NCBI RefSeq assembly: GCF_003589595.1
Contig: NW_020654080.1
Location: 9,616,735-9,680,734, forward strand
DNA length: 64,000 bases
DNA from: Hyposmocoma kahamanoa
Taxonomy: Eukaryota; Arthropoda; Insecta; Lepidoptera; Cosmopterigidae
Direction: 5' to 3'
Under the pieces are notes generated by a model, which ran no database searches, had not been told where the DNA came from, and worked only from the letters and a program-made list of their open reading frames with translations. The position numbers and the translations under genes are program-made. Below, piece by piece: positions 1-10,234 of this stretch. Each line of letters begins with the position of its first letter. The stretch's first letter is position 1.

Positions 1-547
1 AAGTAGGTCTTCTGAGACCTAATACTGTTGGCACGCATCTGACGCTAACCACTTCTACTGTATTTACCGTATTTGTCACTACTTCTTCTCCACGCAACGC
101 TCAGTATTACGACATAGTTTGTGAATAATACAGACCCCTGTGACGTTTTATTAATTTATTACACTACGCAGTAAGAAGATCCCGTGTTCTATCGTCACGT
201 TCCAATAAACGAAATATAATAAGTTCAATAAATATCCGCCCACGACACGCCTACGTATTGTCGACAATGAGAGAAAATCCATCAAATTTACATAAGCATA
301 AAAAGATATCAATGATCTTTATGAATGGATGAACTTCATTTGTTTAACCGGTTTAGTAATGATTTTATAGGGCCATAAATTGTTTTGATGATAAATATAA
401 CACTAATTATTTTGATTAAAGAAACAGTATACTGTGATACGTAATCGAATTTAGTAACGGTACTTACTTTAAAAACACACCTGATAAATGTGAGTAAATA
501 CAATATGTCAAAATTCTTTGAAGATAAATATAACATTTTTATTTAAA
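1..547. other. Unassigned AT-rich DNA
   Basis: I see no gene, RNA or recognisable repeat here; the short open frames have no family resemblance. Confidence 0.5.
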
Positions 548-831
548 AAAAGCGATCTCAAAAATTTGTGGAATTACACCTATTTCCTAAGTTTTATTGA
601 AATCGGTTACCGGAAAGTGCGCGAAACATCATTCCGTAGTTTGCTACCCTATAGAGGTGGAATATTTCCCACAACTTTAAGTGGAACCAATACTACTAAT
701 GTGCTCCTCTTTCCAACAATAAAAGAATAATCAAAATCGGATCTCAAATATCGGCCGAAGTTATCGCGTAACATACATACAAAAAAAATAATCAAATTGA
801 GAGCCTCCTCCTTTTTTTGAAGTCGATTAAA
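548..831 (+). repeat. M1 repeat (AACCGACTTC-type termini)
   Basis: The right end reads CTCCTCCTTTTTTTGAAGTC and matches the right ends at 49348-49386 and 60480-60510. The core motif GAGGTGGAATATTT at about 655 is shared by the same copies. The left terminus is degraded. The best-preserved copy (60238-60510) has inverted termini, so this is probably a non-autonomous DNA transposon; its superfamily is unknown to me. Confidence 0.6.
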
Positions 832-841
832 AATTGATTGT

Positions 842-1050
842 ATTGAATATTATGACGTTTCACTACCATGATATTCAATTGGTTTTTTTTTTTGTGAAAT
901 GTTATTCGAACCAGCGTCTGTTCCAAACCAGGATGGCCGCTCTGCCAACTGAGCTACAGATGGACTGATTAGATTTTACAAATTTTTCTGTACATTTATT
1001 ACAGATCTTTATTTTTGACGTAGCGCCATCGGTGAGAAATGTATGAAAAT
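842..1050 (-). repeat. SINE-C-related tRNA-derived SINE
   Basis: On the minus strand the order is a GTAGCGCCATC-type head, a tRNA-like part with TAGCTCAGTTGG (A box style) and GGTTCGAAT (B box style), then a tail with TATTCAATT. Head and tail match the copies at 53165-53525 and 58819-59150, but the tRNA-like part differs, suggesting a subfamily with another tRNA head. Confidence 0.6.
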
Positions 1051-2329
1051 TTTTCTTCACTCAACAAGGTACATCAATAATATAAACAAAATGGAATCAT
1101 GATTTAATGTTAAAGAACTGTTCACGACCATTTATTAGAAGAGACTCGTGTTCACCGGTGGGAACAACATACAAGGATCGAGATTTAGTGACACCCTTTA
1201 TTAACGACTCACGACTATTCCCATTTCCGTATTTGATAAATTTGCCATCATCACGATGTGTAGTGTGACAAAGTGTTTGCCTTGATTGCTTATTCGACAA
1301 ATACAGCAAACACCAAACTCGCGTTACCGCGCACTGAAACCGATTTCTCGACACACATAAAAGAAGCCAAATAGGCAAATACGCAAGTAAACTGTCCACA
1401 CTAATCATATCCATTATTTATGACTCCTTATTTGGATCCATGTGTAGTTTCCATGGTCAGTATTTGTATGTTTGTCTGTACCACAGAATAATAAATACAA
1501 TGGAAGTGCCATACAAGTAGCCATGTGAATTGCCGCCTTAACTAACAAAAATAGTTTATATAACCAACCTAACAAACTTTTACACCATTAGTTCTAAATT
1601 ACCATTTAAAGCAGTCGCATCAGAGTATCAGGTAGATAACATTGATGGATTGCTTTTTACTACACACTGTCGGCTATTAAGCTCTTGCGTTTATCGCCTC
1701 TATATCCAGTACTAGTGTAGCAGTATCGTGACACTGTTAATACCTCATGCAATGAAGACATTATAAGAATTCCTGTTGCACTTAAAATTGGTTTTTAATG
1801 CAGTTACTAGAAGGTTTTTATTCATCATTACTAAGTTATCTAAGGTAAAAAAATATATATCTAAAGATTGGAGATGAAGATTAAAAAGCCGAAAATCGAA
1901 ATAGAAATATAAATATATTATAGAGAACTACACGTACTTCATTAATCGATACTATACTTACTAAATAACTGTAGTGAGGTTCTTCTTCTTCTCGTATCGA
2001 TGACAAACACTATAATGCTTGTCTTCGTGTTGAAAGGATTTGTAATTGATGTAAGGTACAGGCCGATTGTTGCCCGGGATGCACTAGACCGTACTAAAAA
2101 AGGAATGGTACGTCGTCCGGGGAGGTTCCTTTCGTACATTTTTTCGTGTAGCAAGGTTGATTCTGTGCCTTAAGAGATACCATCAGGTTACTTATATGAA
2201 CTAATAAAACTTAATAATACAATTCACTAAAATTGAGTCCATCTGTGTCCGTCTTTCTCTCTTTCTGTCTATTTGTTCAGGCGTCACGTAAAAACTACTA
2301 GACAAAGTTTTGATGAAAGAGTCGATACA
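1051..2329. other. Unassigned AT-rich DNA
   Basis: The longest open frame is 105 codons (1097-1414, minus) with a hydrophobic start. It resembles no family I know, and a frame of this length is expected by chance at this base composition. I do not call it a gene. Confidence 0.5.
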
Positions 2330-2638
2330 TAGAAATTCAAGTACTTGTTTGACTAATATTGAGATAAGTTCTCCTAGATCTCCCACTTTACATTACGTTC
2401 CAGTTCACAGGTTAATATAAATTAACTTGATTCCACTAACTAAAATTCAGTTGACAAACGTTTACGCAAACTAAAGCCACCATTTGAAAATGTCAGGAAG
2501 CAACATTATTTAAGAAACGATACAACCTCAAATGGCTTTGGTTGTTTCCGCATAACTTGGAAAAAATACATAGTGAAATTGAGGACATATACTGATTAGT
2601 ATACGGAGTGAAAACACGATTCCTAAAAATAAAATATG
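2330..2638 (-). repeat. R3 repeat, partial copy
   Basis: This stretch aligns by eye with 4443-4780: shared pieces include CAAGTACTTGTTT, GATTCAGTTGACAAACG-like sequence, GAAAATGTCAGGAAGCAA and GTGAAAACACGATTCCTAAA. It ends before the splice-donor-like site seen in the other two copies. Confidence 0.75.
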
Positions 2639-2649
2639 AGTGTGCATTT

Positions 2650-2745
2650 GACCTATGGAAAATGACGATGAGGTCGACGATGGAGCATACACACCTAAAT
2701 AAATCCTAATTACTCTCGCCTGGAAAAGGTCCCCTTACCTTACTA
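2650..2745 (-). mobile_element. LINE-A 3' end fragment
   Basis: Read on the minus strand this matches the last coding bases and 3' end of the LINE-A fragments at 22980-23215 and 36745-37035, including CATCGTCGACCTCATCGTCA. Only the extreme 3' end survives, as expected for 5'-truncated LINE copies. Confidence 0.65.
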
Positions 2746-3871
2746 CGAAAACAATAATATCAGTTTTACTTTATATAGGTTGCGAAATTTGGCTCAACAT
2801 TGTACGAATTTTTTATTTTAAAATTATTTGTAAATAACAACATCAATACACCATTCACAAGAATTAATAAAACAAAAATGTATCTCTTATGTTATTTTCG
2901 TATAACGAAATGTAACAATATAGTCGTCAATTTAAATCTCATTTATCTTTGCTGTCAATATTACTGGATGTCACCAACTGAGCGCGCAAAAGCCTCGATT
3001 TTGTATTGATTTTAAAGTCTAGCAAGTGCGCCACTTCTAAACGTAGTTCGACTCTATTTTGGATGTTAACAAATCACATTCATGACATTCTGTATACATG
3101 AGCTATATAACTCGAAATTTCAGATCAAAGCTGACCGGATTTAGTGCAAATTTTTCAAGGTATACATATATTGTACATTTCGAAATCCTATGATCTAATA
3201 ACAAATTATTTTTATCAATAAGCTTCATCTACACATCTACCAGATTATTTGTACTTCATAAGTACAAAAATAACGTAATGTTAAATTTGTAATATTTTCA
3301 GTATTACCAAACAAGACTGACTCGTGTAACAATATTACCTAACACTTTGCCCACACAGTTAGTAAAGCTTATAATTATGGATCAAAGAAAAGAAAATAAA
3401 GTAAAGTGAAGTAAGTATAAACTTCTTCATTTTACTTTGTTTTCTTCATAATTATTTACGTTACGAAAGTAGGTGAATTTTTTTTATAATTTGCGTCAAC
3501 ATGAGTGTCTTGCTACCATTAAAAATTGACAGATCGTTTCTTTCTAATTTGCCATTATCAAATTAGTATATACACCTTCAAAATTCTCCTTAAATCGACT
3601 ACCCACTCATCCAAACACTCGATGATTTTAGCAACCAGATTGTACGAGCTCAGACCCACGCATCAATGGAAGGGACTCGTCAGTTGTAATGCAGACGCAA
3701 CCGTAGCGGGGCATGGGTTGATGCTTAGAGAAAAATGGGCGAGGTCGGTGTTCTGCGGTGAGTTGTCATTGTGTAAATGATTAATCATAAATATGAAAGA
3801 TCCGGGCTGGTGCGTGGCTGTCTATGGTCGTCGGCCGTACGAGAGAATTTATAAAACCACCGACCGTTGTT
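2746..3871. other. Unassigned, with an imperfect hairpin
   Basis: Positions 3369-3453 form an imperfect inverted repeat (AAGTAAAGTGAAGTAAGT facing ACTTCTTCATTTTACTT, flanked by ATAATTAT on both sides). A slightly GC-richer patch at 3640-3860 has no recognisable product. Confidence 0.5.
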
Positions 3872-4293
3872 GGAGGGGAAATACTGTCACCTTATCTATT
3901 TCTGCCGCCAATCAGTAATGTGCACTTTCCTTCGTTCCGGTTTTGAAGGGTCAGGGTACTGATGATTTTTTTTAACGCCACATTAAGGAAACGTGGGTGC
4001 CATGGACACACAAATTACACCCAAACTCACGAGATAAACAAATGTAGGCCAAAAATTTTCCCGGTACGGGAATCGAACCCGGGACCTCTACGTGACAATC
4101 CAGGATGGCGACCGTTCAGTCATGAGGGCTATTTTGTAATGGACTTGTTAACTTATATGTCAGGTTGACGGGCGCGGTAGCAGTGCTCCTTTAATCTTTG
4201 CGATTTAAAGCTCTGAGGCCAGACGTGTCGCTTACCACCAGGCGCAAGTCTTGTCATTGTCATCTCGTCACTTTGTATCATAGAAAAAAAATA
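3872..4293 (+). repeat. Rep1 retroposon split by SINE-A
   Basis: The left half (GGGAAATACTGTCACCTTAT through TTTTGAAGGGTCAGGGT) and the right half (GGACTTGTTAACTTATATGTC to the A-rich tail) are the two parts of one Rep1 copy. The break carries a SINE-A in the opposite orientation. Rep1 is thus the older element here. Confidence 0.85.
3966..4140 (-). repeat. SINE-A nested in Rep1
   Basis: On the minus strand there is a tRNA-like head with a GGGTTCGATTCC B box and the SINE-A body (TTGGGTGTAATTTGTG, CATGGCACCCACG), ending near a T-rich run at 3966. It interrupts the Rep1 copy. It is a relic, not a tRNA gene. Confidence 0.85.
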
Positions 4294-4442
4294 TTCCAGG
4301 AACTTAGTTCCACAGTTTTTTACGTTAACAATTAGTTTATCGTACCAACTACTATAATTTTTACCCTTTCTTTCTTGTTATATTGAGGGAAAAAATTGTA
4401 CATGAAATCCGATTAACGGTTTTCGATTCTAAATTCTGTTTC

Positions 4443-5045
4443 AAGGGATCCAAGTACTTGTTTAACTAGTTTGTGTTTAGATAAGTTCACCTAGATCCCC
4501 CACCTTACATTGCATTCCGGTTCACAGGTTAACATAGATTAACTTGATTCCGCTAACTAGGATTCAGTTGACAAACGATTACGCAACTAAAGCCACCGTT
4601 TGAAAATGTCAGGAAGCAAACACTACTTAAGAATCGATATAACCTCAAATAGCTTTAGTTGATTTCGCATAACGTTGAGTGTGTGTTAAATCTATCACTT
4701 TGAAAAAAATATATAGTAAAATTAAAGATATACACTGATTAATATACAGTGTGAAAACACAATTCCTAAACATTTTCACTATAGAAAAAAATACAAACTT
4801 ACCTGGAAATTTTACAAGAAAACTAATGATTTTTTTTATATCAACTGAACTAAATATATAACACATATAGCGTACGATATACATATTTCAAATGGCTTTA
4901 ATTCCGTTTGTAAAAATAAATTCCGAAATAAAGCCAGTGTCCCTACCGCTCGATCCAAGCAAAACAAACCGTATTAATACAGGGAAAATTTTAATTCTTA
5001 CTGACGTAGTATCAATTCTTTACAATATTTTATTAAGCTATTGCT
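4443..5045 (-). repeat. R3 repeat, longest copy, with a splice-donor-like site
   Basis: This is the fullest of three R3 copies (others 2330-2638 and 8946-9310). Read on the minus strand, it contains AAATTTCCAG followed by GTAAGTTTG near 4797-4812, a near-ideal 5' splice site that is kept in the copy at 8946-9310. There is no long open frame around it. It could be a duplicated non-coding first exon or part of a spliced retroelement leader; I cannot tell which. Confidence 0.7.
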
Positions 5046-5114
5046 TAGGATTGCGAGTAATTATCTAGATTTAGTGTCATAGGGACATAGCAAACAAGAT
5101 CGTACATTACAATT

Positions 5115-5174
5115 TATGACGACCTCGATGACCCAACGGCTTGCACTCTGGACTTTAGATGAAAAGGTCCGGGT
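5115..5174 (+). repeat. SINE-D head fragment
   Basis: GACGACCTCGATGACCCAACGG resembles the start of the SINE-D copy at 60945-61028 read on its own strand, followed by a degraded GGTCCGGGTTT. The rest is replaced by the A-tail end of an adjoining Rep1. Confidence 0.5.
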
Positions 5175-5445
5175 TTTTTATTATACCAAGTGACGGGACG
5201 AACAAGTCGCGCGCCTGGTAACAAGCGACACGCCTTTCGATTATAGTTGTGTACCACTCAGAACTGAGATCTGAGGAGCATTGCCAGTACACCCGTTACC
5301 CTGAAACATAAGTTGACAAGTCCCATGTGTCTGTAATTTCACTCTTACGCTTCAAAATTGACACCGTCCGAGTAACTCACATTATTGCTTGGCGGCAGAA
5401 ATAAGTAAGTCTTTTCACAAAGAGCTCTTCTGCTACTAAAATTTA
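5175..5445 (-). repeat. Rep1 retroposon
   Basis: It runs from the T-rich end (GTGACGGGACGAACAAGTCG) through TAAGTTGACAAGTCCCATGT to TGCTTGGCGGCAGAAATAAG and the start-side AGAGCTCTTCTGCTACT. It is an old, diverged copy. Confidence 0.85.
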
Positions 5446-5584
5446 GTATAGGCAAAGTTAGATAGTACATTATAACTTTCATAACTTCAAGCTTTGCTAA
5501 ATTCGAAATTCACAGAAAGTCGTAAATATAAAGTAAATTCGGTAAAAGTCATTCCAAATACACTCATGGACATATTTAGAGGAA

Positions 5585-5895
5585 CGCTAAAAAAAGGTTA
5601 AATTTATGATAACAATGTTCATATGAACCACTGGCCGTATATTACCAGAATGTTTAATTTGAAAAAAGAATGACTTCAATCGTCTTTTGTATTTGATTAA
5701 ACATGCTGGTCGTATACCAGGAAAGGAGGGTGTTCGCAATTCGAATGTATTTTTTTTTTGTATGTATGTTACGTGGTTACTCCAACACTTGTGAACCGTA
5801 TACAATGATTCTTTTTGTTGGAAAGGGGTACCGGAGTAGTAGTCTCATTCAAATTTGAAGAAAATATTCCACGTCTGGAATTAAAGGTTATTGAT
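5585..5895 (-). repeat. M1 repeat, diverged copy
   Basis: The motifs GTATGTTACGTGGTTACTCC, AATGATTCTTTTTGTTGGAA and TTTGAAGAAAATATTCCAC match the M1 copy at 24690-24940. Both termini are poorly preserved. Confidence 0.55.
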
Positions 5896-6189
5896 TAGTT
5901 ACCTTACCTTAGTTAGTTATAAAATATTCTGATACCGACATTTACATGTTAAAAAAACGATCGAAAATTAAAGTATAATGTAACCCTATGTCTAAGTTCT
6001 TAAGATAAACTTTGGTCTGCAGTAGAAACTATAACAATATAATAAACAAAACAGTCGTCAACTGCCATATCAAATGAATAGCTTCAAACTCGACTTTGAA
6101 AAATACTAAACTTTGATAAAGATAAATCATCGTAGGATTTTGAGAACTTATAACTTTATTACCACTAGATCTCCTTATGAAAGTGTATG

Positions 6190-6652
6190 TTCTATGTGAT
6201 ACTCCCACCATATCTATTTATGCCAAGCAGTAATGTGAGCATTACTGCGTTCCTGTTTTAAGTAAGAGTGCTGGTTAAATTACAAGCACATGGTAATTCG
6301 TCGCATTACTTTCTCAAACATTAAAGCACAAAATAACTGAAATGCAAAATATGCATTGCAACAAATTCGCTGGCTGATTTCACATCAAATTTCCTTCATA
6401 TTTACACACTGGCTTTTACCTATTCTTAAAGTAACGCATCCAAATCAACACCCTTGATGAGAAATTTAAAATTAATAGAAATGTTTGCCATCTCGTGAAT
6501 AATCACTCTTTATGAGAAACGGTTTGAGAAAGTAAGTCAATTTTTATTTATTTGTTAGATCTTTGCGATTTGAATCTCTGCAACTGTTATGAGTAGGTGT
6601 GTCGCTTACCATTAAGCGCACGACTTATTCGTTCCGTTACTTCGTATCATAA
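6190..6652 (+). repeat. Rep1 retroposon split by a MITE
   Basis: The left half (CCAAGCAGTAATGTGAGCAT to ACAAGCACATGG) and right half (AGATCTTTGCGATTTGAATC to TCGTATCATAAAAA) belong to one Rep1. A 230-bp terminal-inverted-repeat element lies between them. Confidence 0.85.
6306..6535. mobile_element. MITE with TTACTTTCTCAAAC ends
   Basis: The ends are perfect 14-bp inverted repeats: TTACTTTCTCAAAC at 6306-6319 and its complement at 6522-6535. The interior matches 28714-28949 (shared GGCTGATTTCACATCA and AACACCCTTGAT). It has no coding capacity, so it depended on a transposase from elsewhere. It is inserted in Rep1. Confidence 0.8.
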
Positions 6653-6821
6653 AAAGGCTCTCGTAAACAAGTTTGGATTTTAATTAAAGTAATATATTGA
6701 TGTTTCAAATATTGCTCAATTACGTGTCAATCGTTATATTACGTCGCATCTCGCATCTTTGTGATGAATAGTTTTGTAACAGTGTGTTAAATTTCGTAGA
6801 GGGGTTAAATAACAAGAAGTT

Positions 6822-7137
6822 GTTTTTTTTATAACATCAAGAGACGCAACGAACAAGTCATGCTCCTGATGGTAACTTGCACGCCTGTCCATAACATCTA
6901 CAGTGCCACTCAGAGCTTTAAACTGCAAAGATCTGAGGGGCACTACCACTGCGCCCGTCACTCTGAGACATAATATGTTGACAAGTCCCATGTGCCTGTA
7001 ATTTCACCAGCATCCTTTTCCTTAAAAAGGAGAACACAGTAATACTGATATTACCGCTTGGCGGCAGAAATAGGTAAAGTGACAGTACTTCCCTTGACGA
7101 ACTCTTTCACAAGGTTCAAGCTCTATTGCTACTAGTA
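6822..7137 (-). repeat. Rep1 retroposon
   Basis: A near full-length copy, from a T run and GACGCAACGAACAAGTCATG to TTGACGAACTCTTTCACAAG and CTATTGCTACTAGT. Confidence 0.88.
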
Positions 7138-7293
7138 TAATTAATTAAGAAGTATTATTGTTGTTACCCATTCACAAATTTTGTATTTCAAAATAAGACA
7201 AGAAGAACGGGACAATTGTTAAGACAGTACAAAAACAGGCCGTCTATATTGCACATCGATCTTTAGAAAAAGACTGTCGATCATAATCATTAC

Positions 7294-7680
7294 GTAGCAG
7301 TAAAGCTCCTTAAGAAACAGTTCGTCCAGGGAAGTACTGCCACCTTACCTTTTATCTGCCGCCAAACAGCAGTGCACATGGCACATTGTCAACTTATGTC
7401 TCAGGGTGTCGGGCGTGGTGACAGTGCCCCTCAGATTTTTGCGATTTGAAGCTGTGAGTGGCACTGCAACTGTTACGGACAGGTGTATAACTTACTATCA
7501 GGCGCACGACTACTTGCTCGTCCCGTCACTTCATATTACAAAAAAAAAATTAAAAATAAAAAGCTCGGATCTTTGCGATTTAAACCTCTGAGCGGCACTG
7601 CAACTGTTATGAACCGGCGTGCGACTTCCCACCAGACGCACGACTTGTTCGTCCCGTCCCGTCTCAAGCAGCGGTTTGGG
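7294..7680 (+). repeat. Rep1 plus tandem partial Rep1
   Basis: A first copy ends in an A-rich run near 7540-7563. It is followed directly by a second 3' half (GGATCTTTGCGATTTAAACC to GTTCGTCCCGTCCCGTC). This could come from insertion next to the first tail or from partial duplication. Confidence 0.85.
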
Positions 7681-8032
7681 AAGTATGTACTAAATGTATC
7701 TACAATCAATAGGTAACTTTAAATAAATTTAAATAAAATGTAATAAAAACAATATAATAGAAACTCAGCACGTACAAGAAACAATAGAACATAGTTGAAA
7801 GCAGATGTTTTCACTTGAAAGACTTCGGTATAATACGCGACCAAGTTTGCCTTCAAACTTTGTAAACTGAACACCTAGACGACGTTACTTGGTCGGGCTT
7901 AGTTTCGAACATTACAATTTTTGTTTTTACATGATTTTCTCAGAATAATCAAGCAAACAAATTATAAATACCTATGAACAAAATTAGCTAAAAATAAACA
8001 ATTGAATGACTGTTTTAAATGACGGTTATCCC
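7681..8032. other. Unassigned AT-rich DNA
   Basis: Nothing recognisable apart from short A/T runs. Confidence 0.5.
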
Positions 8033-8125
8033 ACACCAGATTGCACCACACGTCGTTGACAAGTGCAATTCGTGCGGATACTTTAAATTAAAATATATGT
8101 ATGTTAGTCTTTATGAGCTCTATCT
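8033..8125 (+). mobile_element. ORF1-only element, 3' end fragment
   Basis: CACCAGATTGCACCACACGTCG and AGTGCAATTCGTG here match 43950-43993, and TGTATGTTAGTCTTTATGA matches the tail near 44079-44120. It is a short 3' remnant of the element at 42727-44155. Confidence 0.75.
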
Positions 8126-8167
8126 GTTCCTGTGGTAGTTGCGCGGTGTGGGAGGAGAGACAGCTTA

Positions 8168-8245
8168 CGTAAAGGTGCCTACAGATACGATCGACAATGT
8201 CGATTAGGAGCCTACAGATATAATCGACATTATCGATCGACAACG
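8168..8245. repeat. Short direct repeat with ATCGACAAT units
   Basis: AGGTGCCTACAGATACGATC and AGGAGCCTACAGATATAATC lie about 40 bp apart, each followed by an ATCGACATT- or ATCGACAAT-like unit. This is an imperfect tandem duplication, perhaps a transposon end. Confidence 0.5.
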
Positions 8246-8834
8246 AGAATTATAGACGTTTTCGAGTTGTTTGGGGGTGCTTATTGAGATTGTGGCATTA
8301 ATTTCTAAATCCAAAATGGTTGCCAAGAAATTTCAAAAATTAATTTTTGGTAATCTTTCTGGAAATGGCATTTATCTCTGAATACATGATGGCTGACACG
8401 ACTTTTCGCATTTCTAACGTACCTATATATTTTGTGGGTGATTTAAATTAATATATTTAAAAAAGGTTATTTGTAAAATATTAACAACCTCACAGGACTA
8501 TATTACCAACATCATGAACAACAACTTTTGGTCAATGACTTTTCATAATTCATCAAATTGTATTTTCATACAAAAATAAAAATATATAAATAGATCGCTC
8601 TATACCATAATAACTCTGTGCGGTAATGACAGAATCAATCGGAAAGGACGCTGACGCTTGAATTTACTACCTTACTACAAACTACAAATCTAAAAAGTGT
8701 CAGTTTTATTATTGTTTTTGTTTTTTTCTATTTTCTTTTATATACTAATTGAAATCACCTATAAAATATATACGTTAAAGATTTACACGCATTATAATTT
8801 AATTTAAAATATTTATACGAATTGCACTTGTTAG
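8246..8834. other. Unassigned AT-rich DNA
   Basis: No open frame or repeat assignment is possible. Several long A/T runs occur at 8560-8600 and 8700-8740. Confidence 0.5.
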
Positions 8835-8945
8835 GGACGTGTGATGCAATCAGATGTAAGATAACCGGCCGCGGAATCGCCGATATACTCGTACGATACC
8901 CTGGAGCAAAACTTCTCCTTCATGAAAATCGACAGATGGTCATTA
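8835..8945 (-). mobile_element. ORF1-only element fragment fused to R3
   Basis: The minus-strand translation contains LSIFMKEKF, then a decayed equivalent of the C-terminal FWPKGVKYRRFRRRLPD of the copy at 42727-44155. It joins the R3 repeat at 8945-8946, so a 63-codon open frame runs across the junction. This is probably coincidental. Confidence 0.75.
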
Positions 8946-9310
8946 AGAGTTGATACAACATCAAATAGCTTTGGTTGATTCCGAATAGTATACACACTGA
9001 TTAGCTCACGGTGTGAAAACATGATTTCTAAAAATGTTAACTATAGAAAAAAAGAAACTTACCTCGAAATTTTACAAGAAAACAGCTGTATTCAAAAAAT
9101 ATTTTACATATACCAATGATTTCTTTTTATATCAACTCAACTAAATAGAACACATATAGTATACATGTATTTTTCAAATAGCTTTAATTACGTTTGTAAA
9201 AATAAATTTTGAAATAAAACCAGTGTACTGCCGCTCGACCCGCGCAATAGAACTGATTCTGTACGGGAAAAAATAGGATTCGAGCTGAGGTAGTATCGAC
9301 TCTTTATAAA
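8946..9310 (-). repeat. R3 repeat, third copy, with splice-donor-like site
   Basis: Matches the 4600-5045 part of the longest copy: AAATAGCTTTGGTTGATT, CACTGATTAGCTCACGGTGT, AAATAGCTTTAATTACG and GTACTGCCGCTCGACC. On the minus strand AAATTTCGAG is followed by GTAAGTTTC. Relative to the long copy it has a short insertion beside this site. Confidence 0.75.
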
Positions 9311-9967
9311 TTAATTTTGTTTAAGAAAGTGTATATTGTGTGCCGTTCCACCTTCAAAGCATTTTTATTCCAGCTGTAACAGCAGCGGATTTGAAATGTT
9401 ACTGTTGCACTTGACGTGCCGCCGACTGTACGTTGCCGCGCGCAGCTTGCTTGCAAACTTTTCAGTGTATTATTTGTTACAGTCTTCAATTTCTTGTTAC
9501 ATGTAGTGCTGTGATGTAATGTGCTGACTAAATGCTTTATCTATCTATCTAATACCCAGTAATTAATACCCTTGCCTTCGCCTTTGTTCAAGATAGACTA
9601 GACAATAAAAATCACTGAACATAGAAAATCGTTCGAATTCGGAGTATAAAACAGTAACTTGAAAAAAACCAACAAAGTTAATGTTTCTTACATCACACTA
9701 TTCTAGTGTCATAGTTTTATAGTATTAACAGGTTATAAAAGAGACATTATTCGGTTTATAGCCGCTGACTGCTTACAAACCGCACGGTTAAACCACAGTT
9801 CATACAGGTCACACCATAAAAGTTTGCGAATGCGGCATCTATAAATAGCGTTTTATAACAAGAGTGCATCGCAACGTTAAAGCCCCGTTTCCTTCAACGC
9901 TATTTAATACTTTATTTTTAGCTGATGTTAGTGTCATAAAGGAGTTTTTGGAAGTAATAATAATAGC
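9311..9967. other. Unassigned, with a TCTA microsatellite
   Basis: A short (TCTA)n run lies at about 9537-9551. A slightly GC-richer patch at 9350-9460 has no recognisable product. Confidence 0.5.
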
Positions 9968-10200
9968 GGCTGAGCTCTTTGTGAAAGAATTCGTCCAGGG
10001 AAGTACTATCACCTTACCTATTTCTGCCGCCAAGCAGTAATATGAGTATTGTGCGTTCTGATTTTGAAGGGAAGAGTGCTGGTGAAATTACAGGCACATG
10101 GGACTTGTTACCTTATGGCCCTGGGTGACTGTAGCAGTTTGCGATTGAAACCTCTGAGTGGCACTACAACTGCTACGGGCAGCCGTGTCGCTTAACACGA

Positions 10201-10234
10201 GGAGCACGAATACTTGGTACTTGGTACTTGGTGT
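10201..10234 (-). repeat. LINE target-site duplication and 7-bp tail repeats
   Basis: GGAGCACGAATA (10201-10212) is repeated exactly at 12332-12343. Directly inside the left copy are about three units of a 7-bp repeat (CTTGGTA on the plus strand, TACCAAG on the element's strand). This is the simple-repeat 3' tail of the LINE. Confidence 0.9.

Noticed and set aside
1097..1414. 105-codon minus-strand frame as a secreted protein gene
   Set aside because: No family resemblance, no splice or promoter support, and this length is expected by chance across six AT-rich frames.
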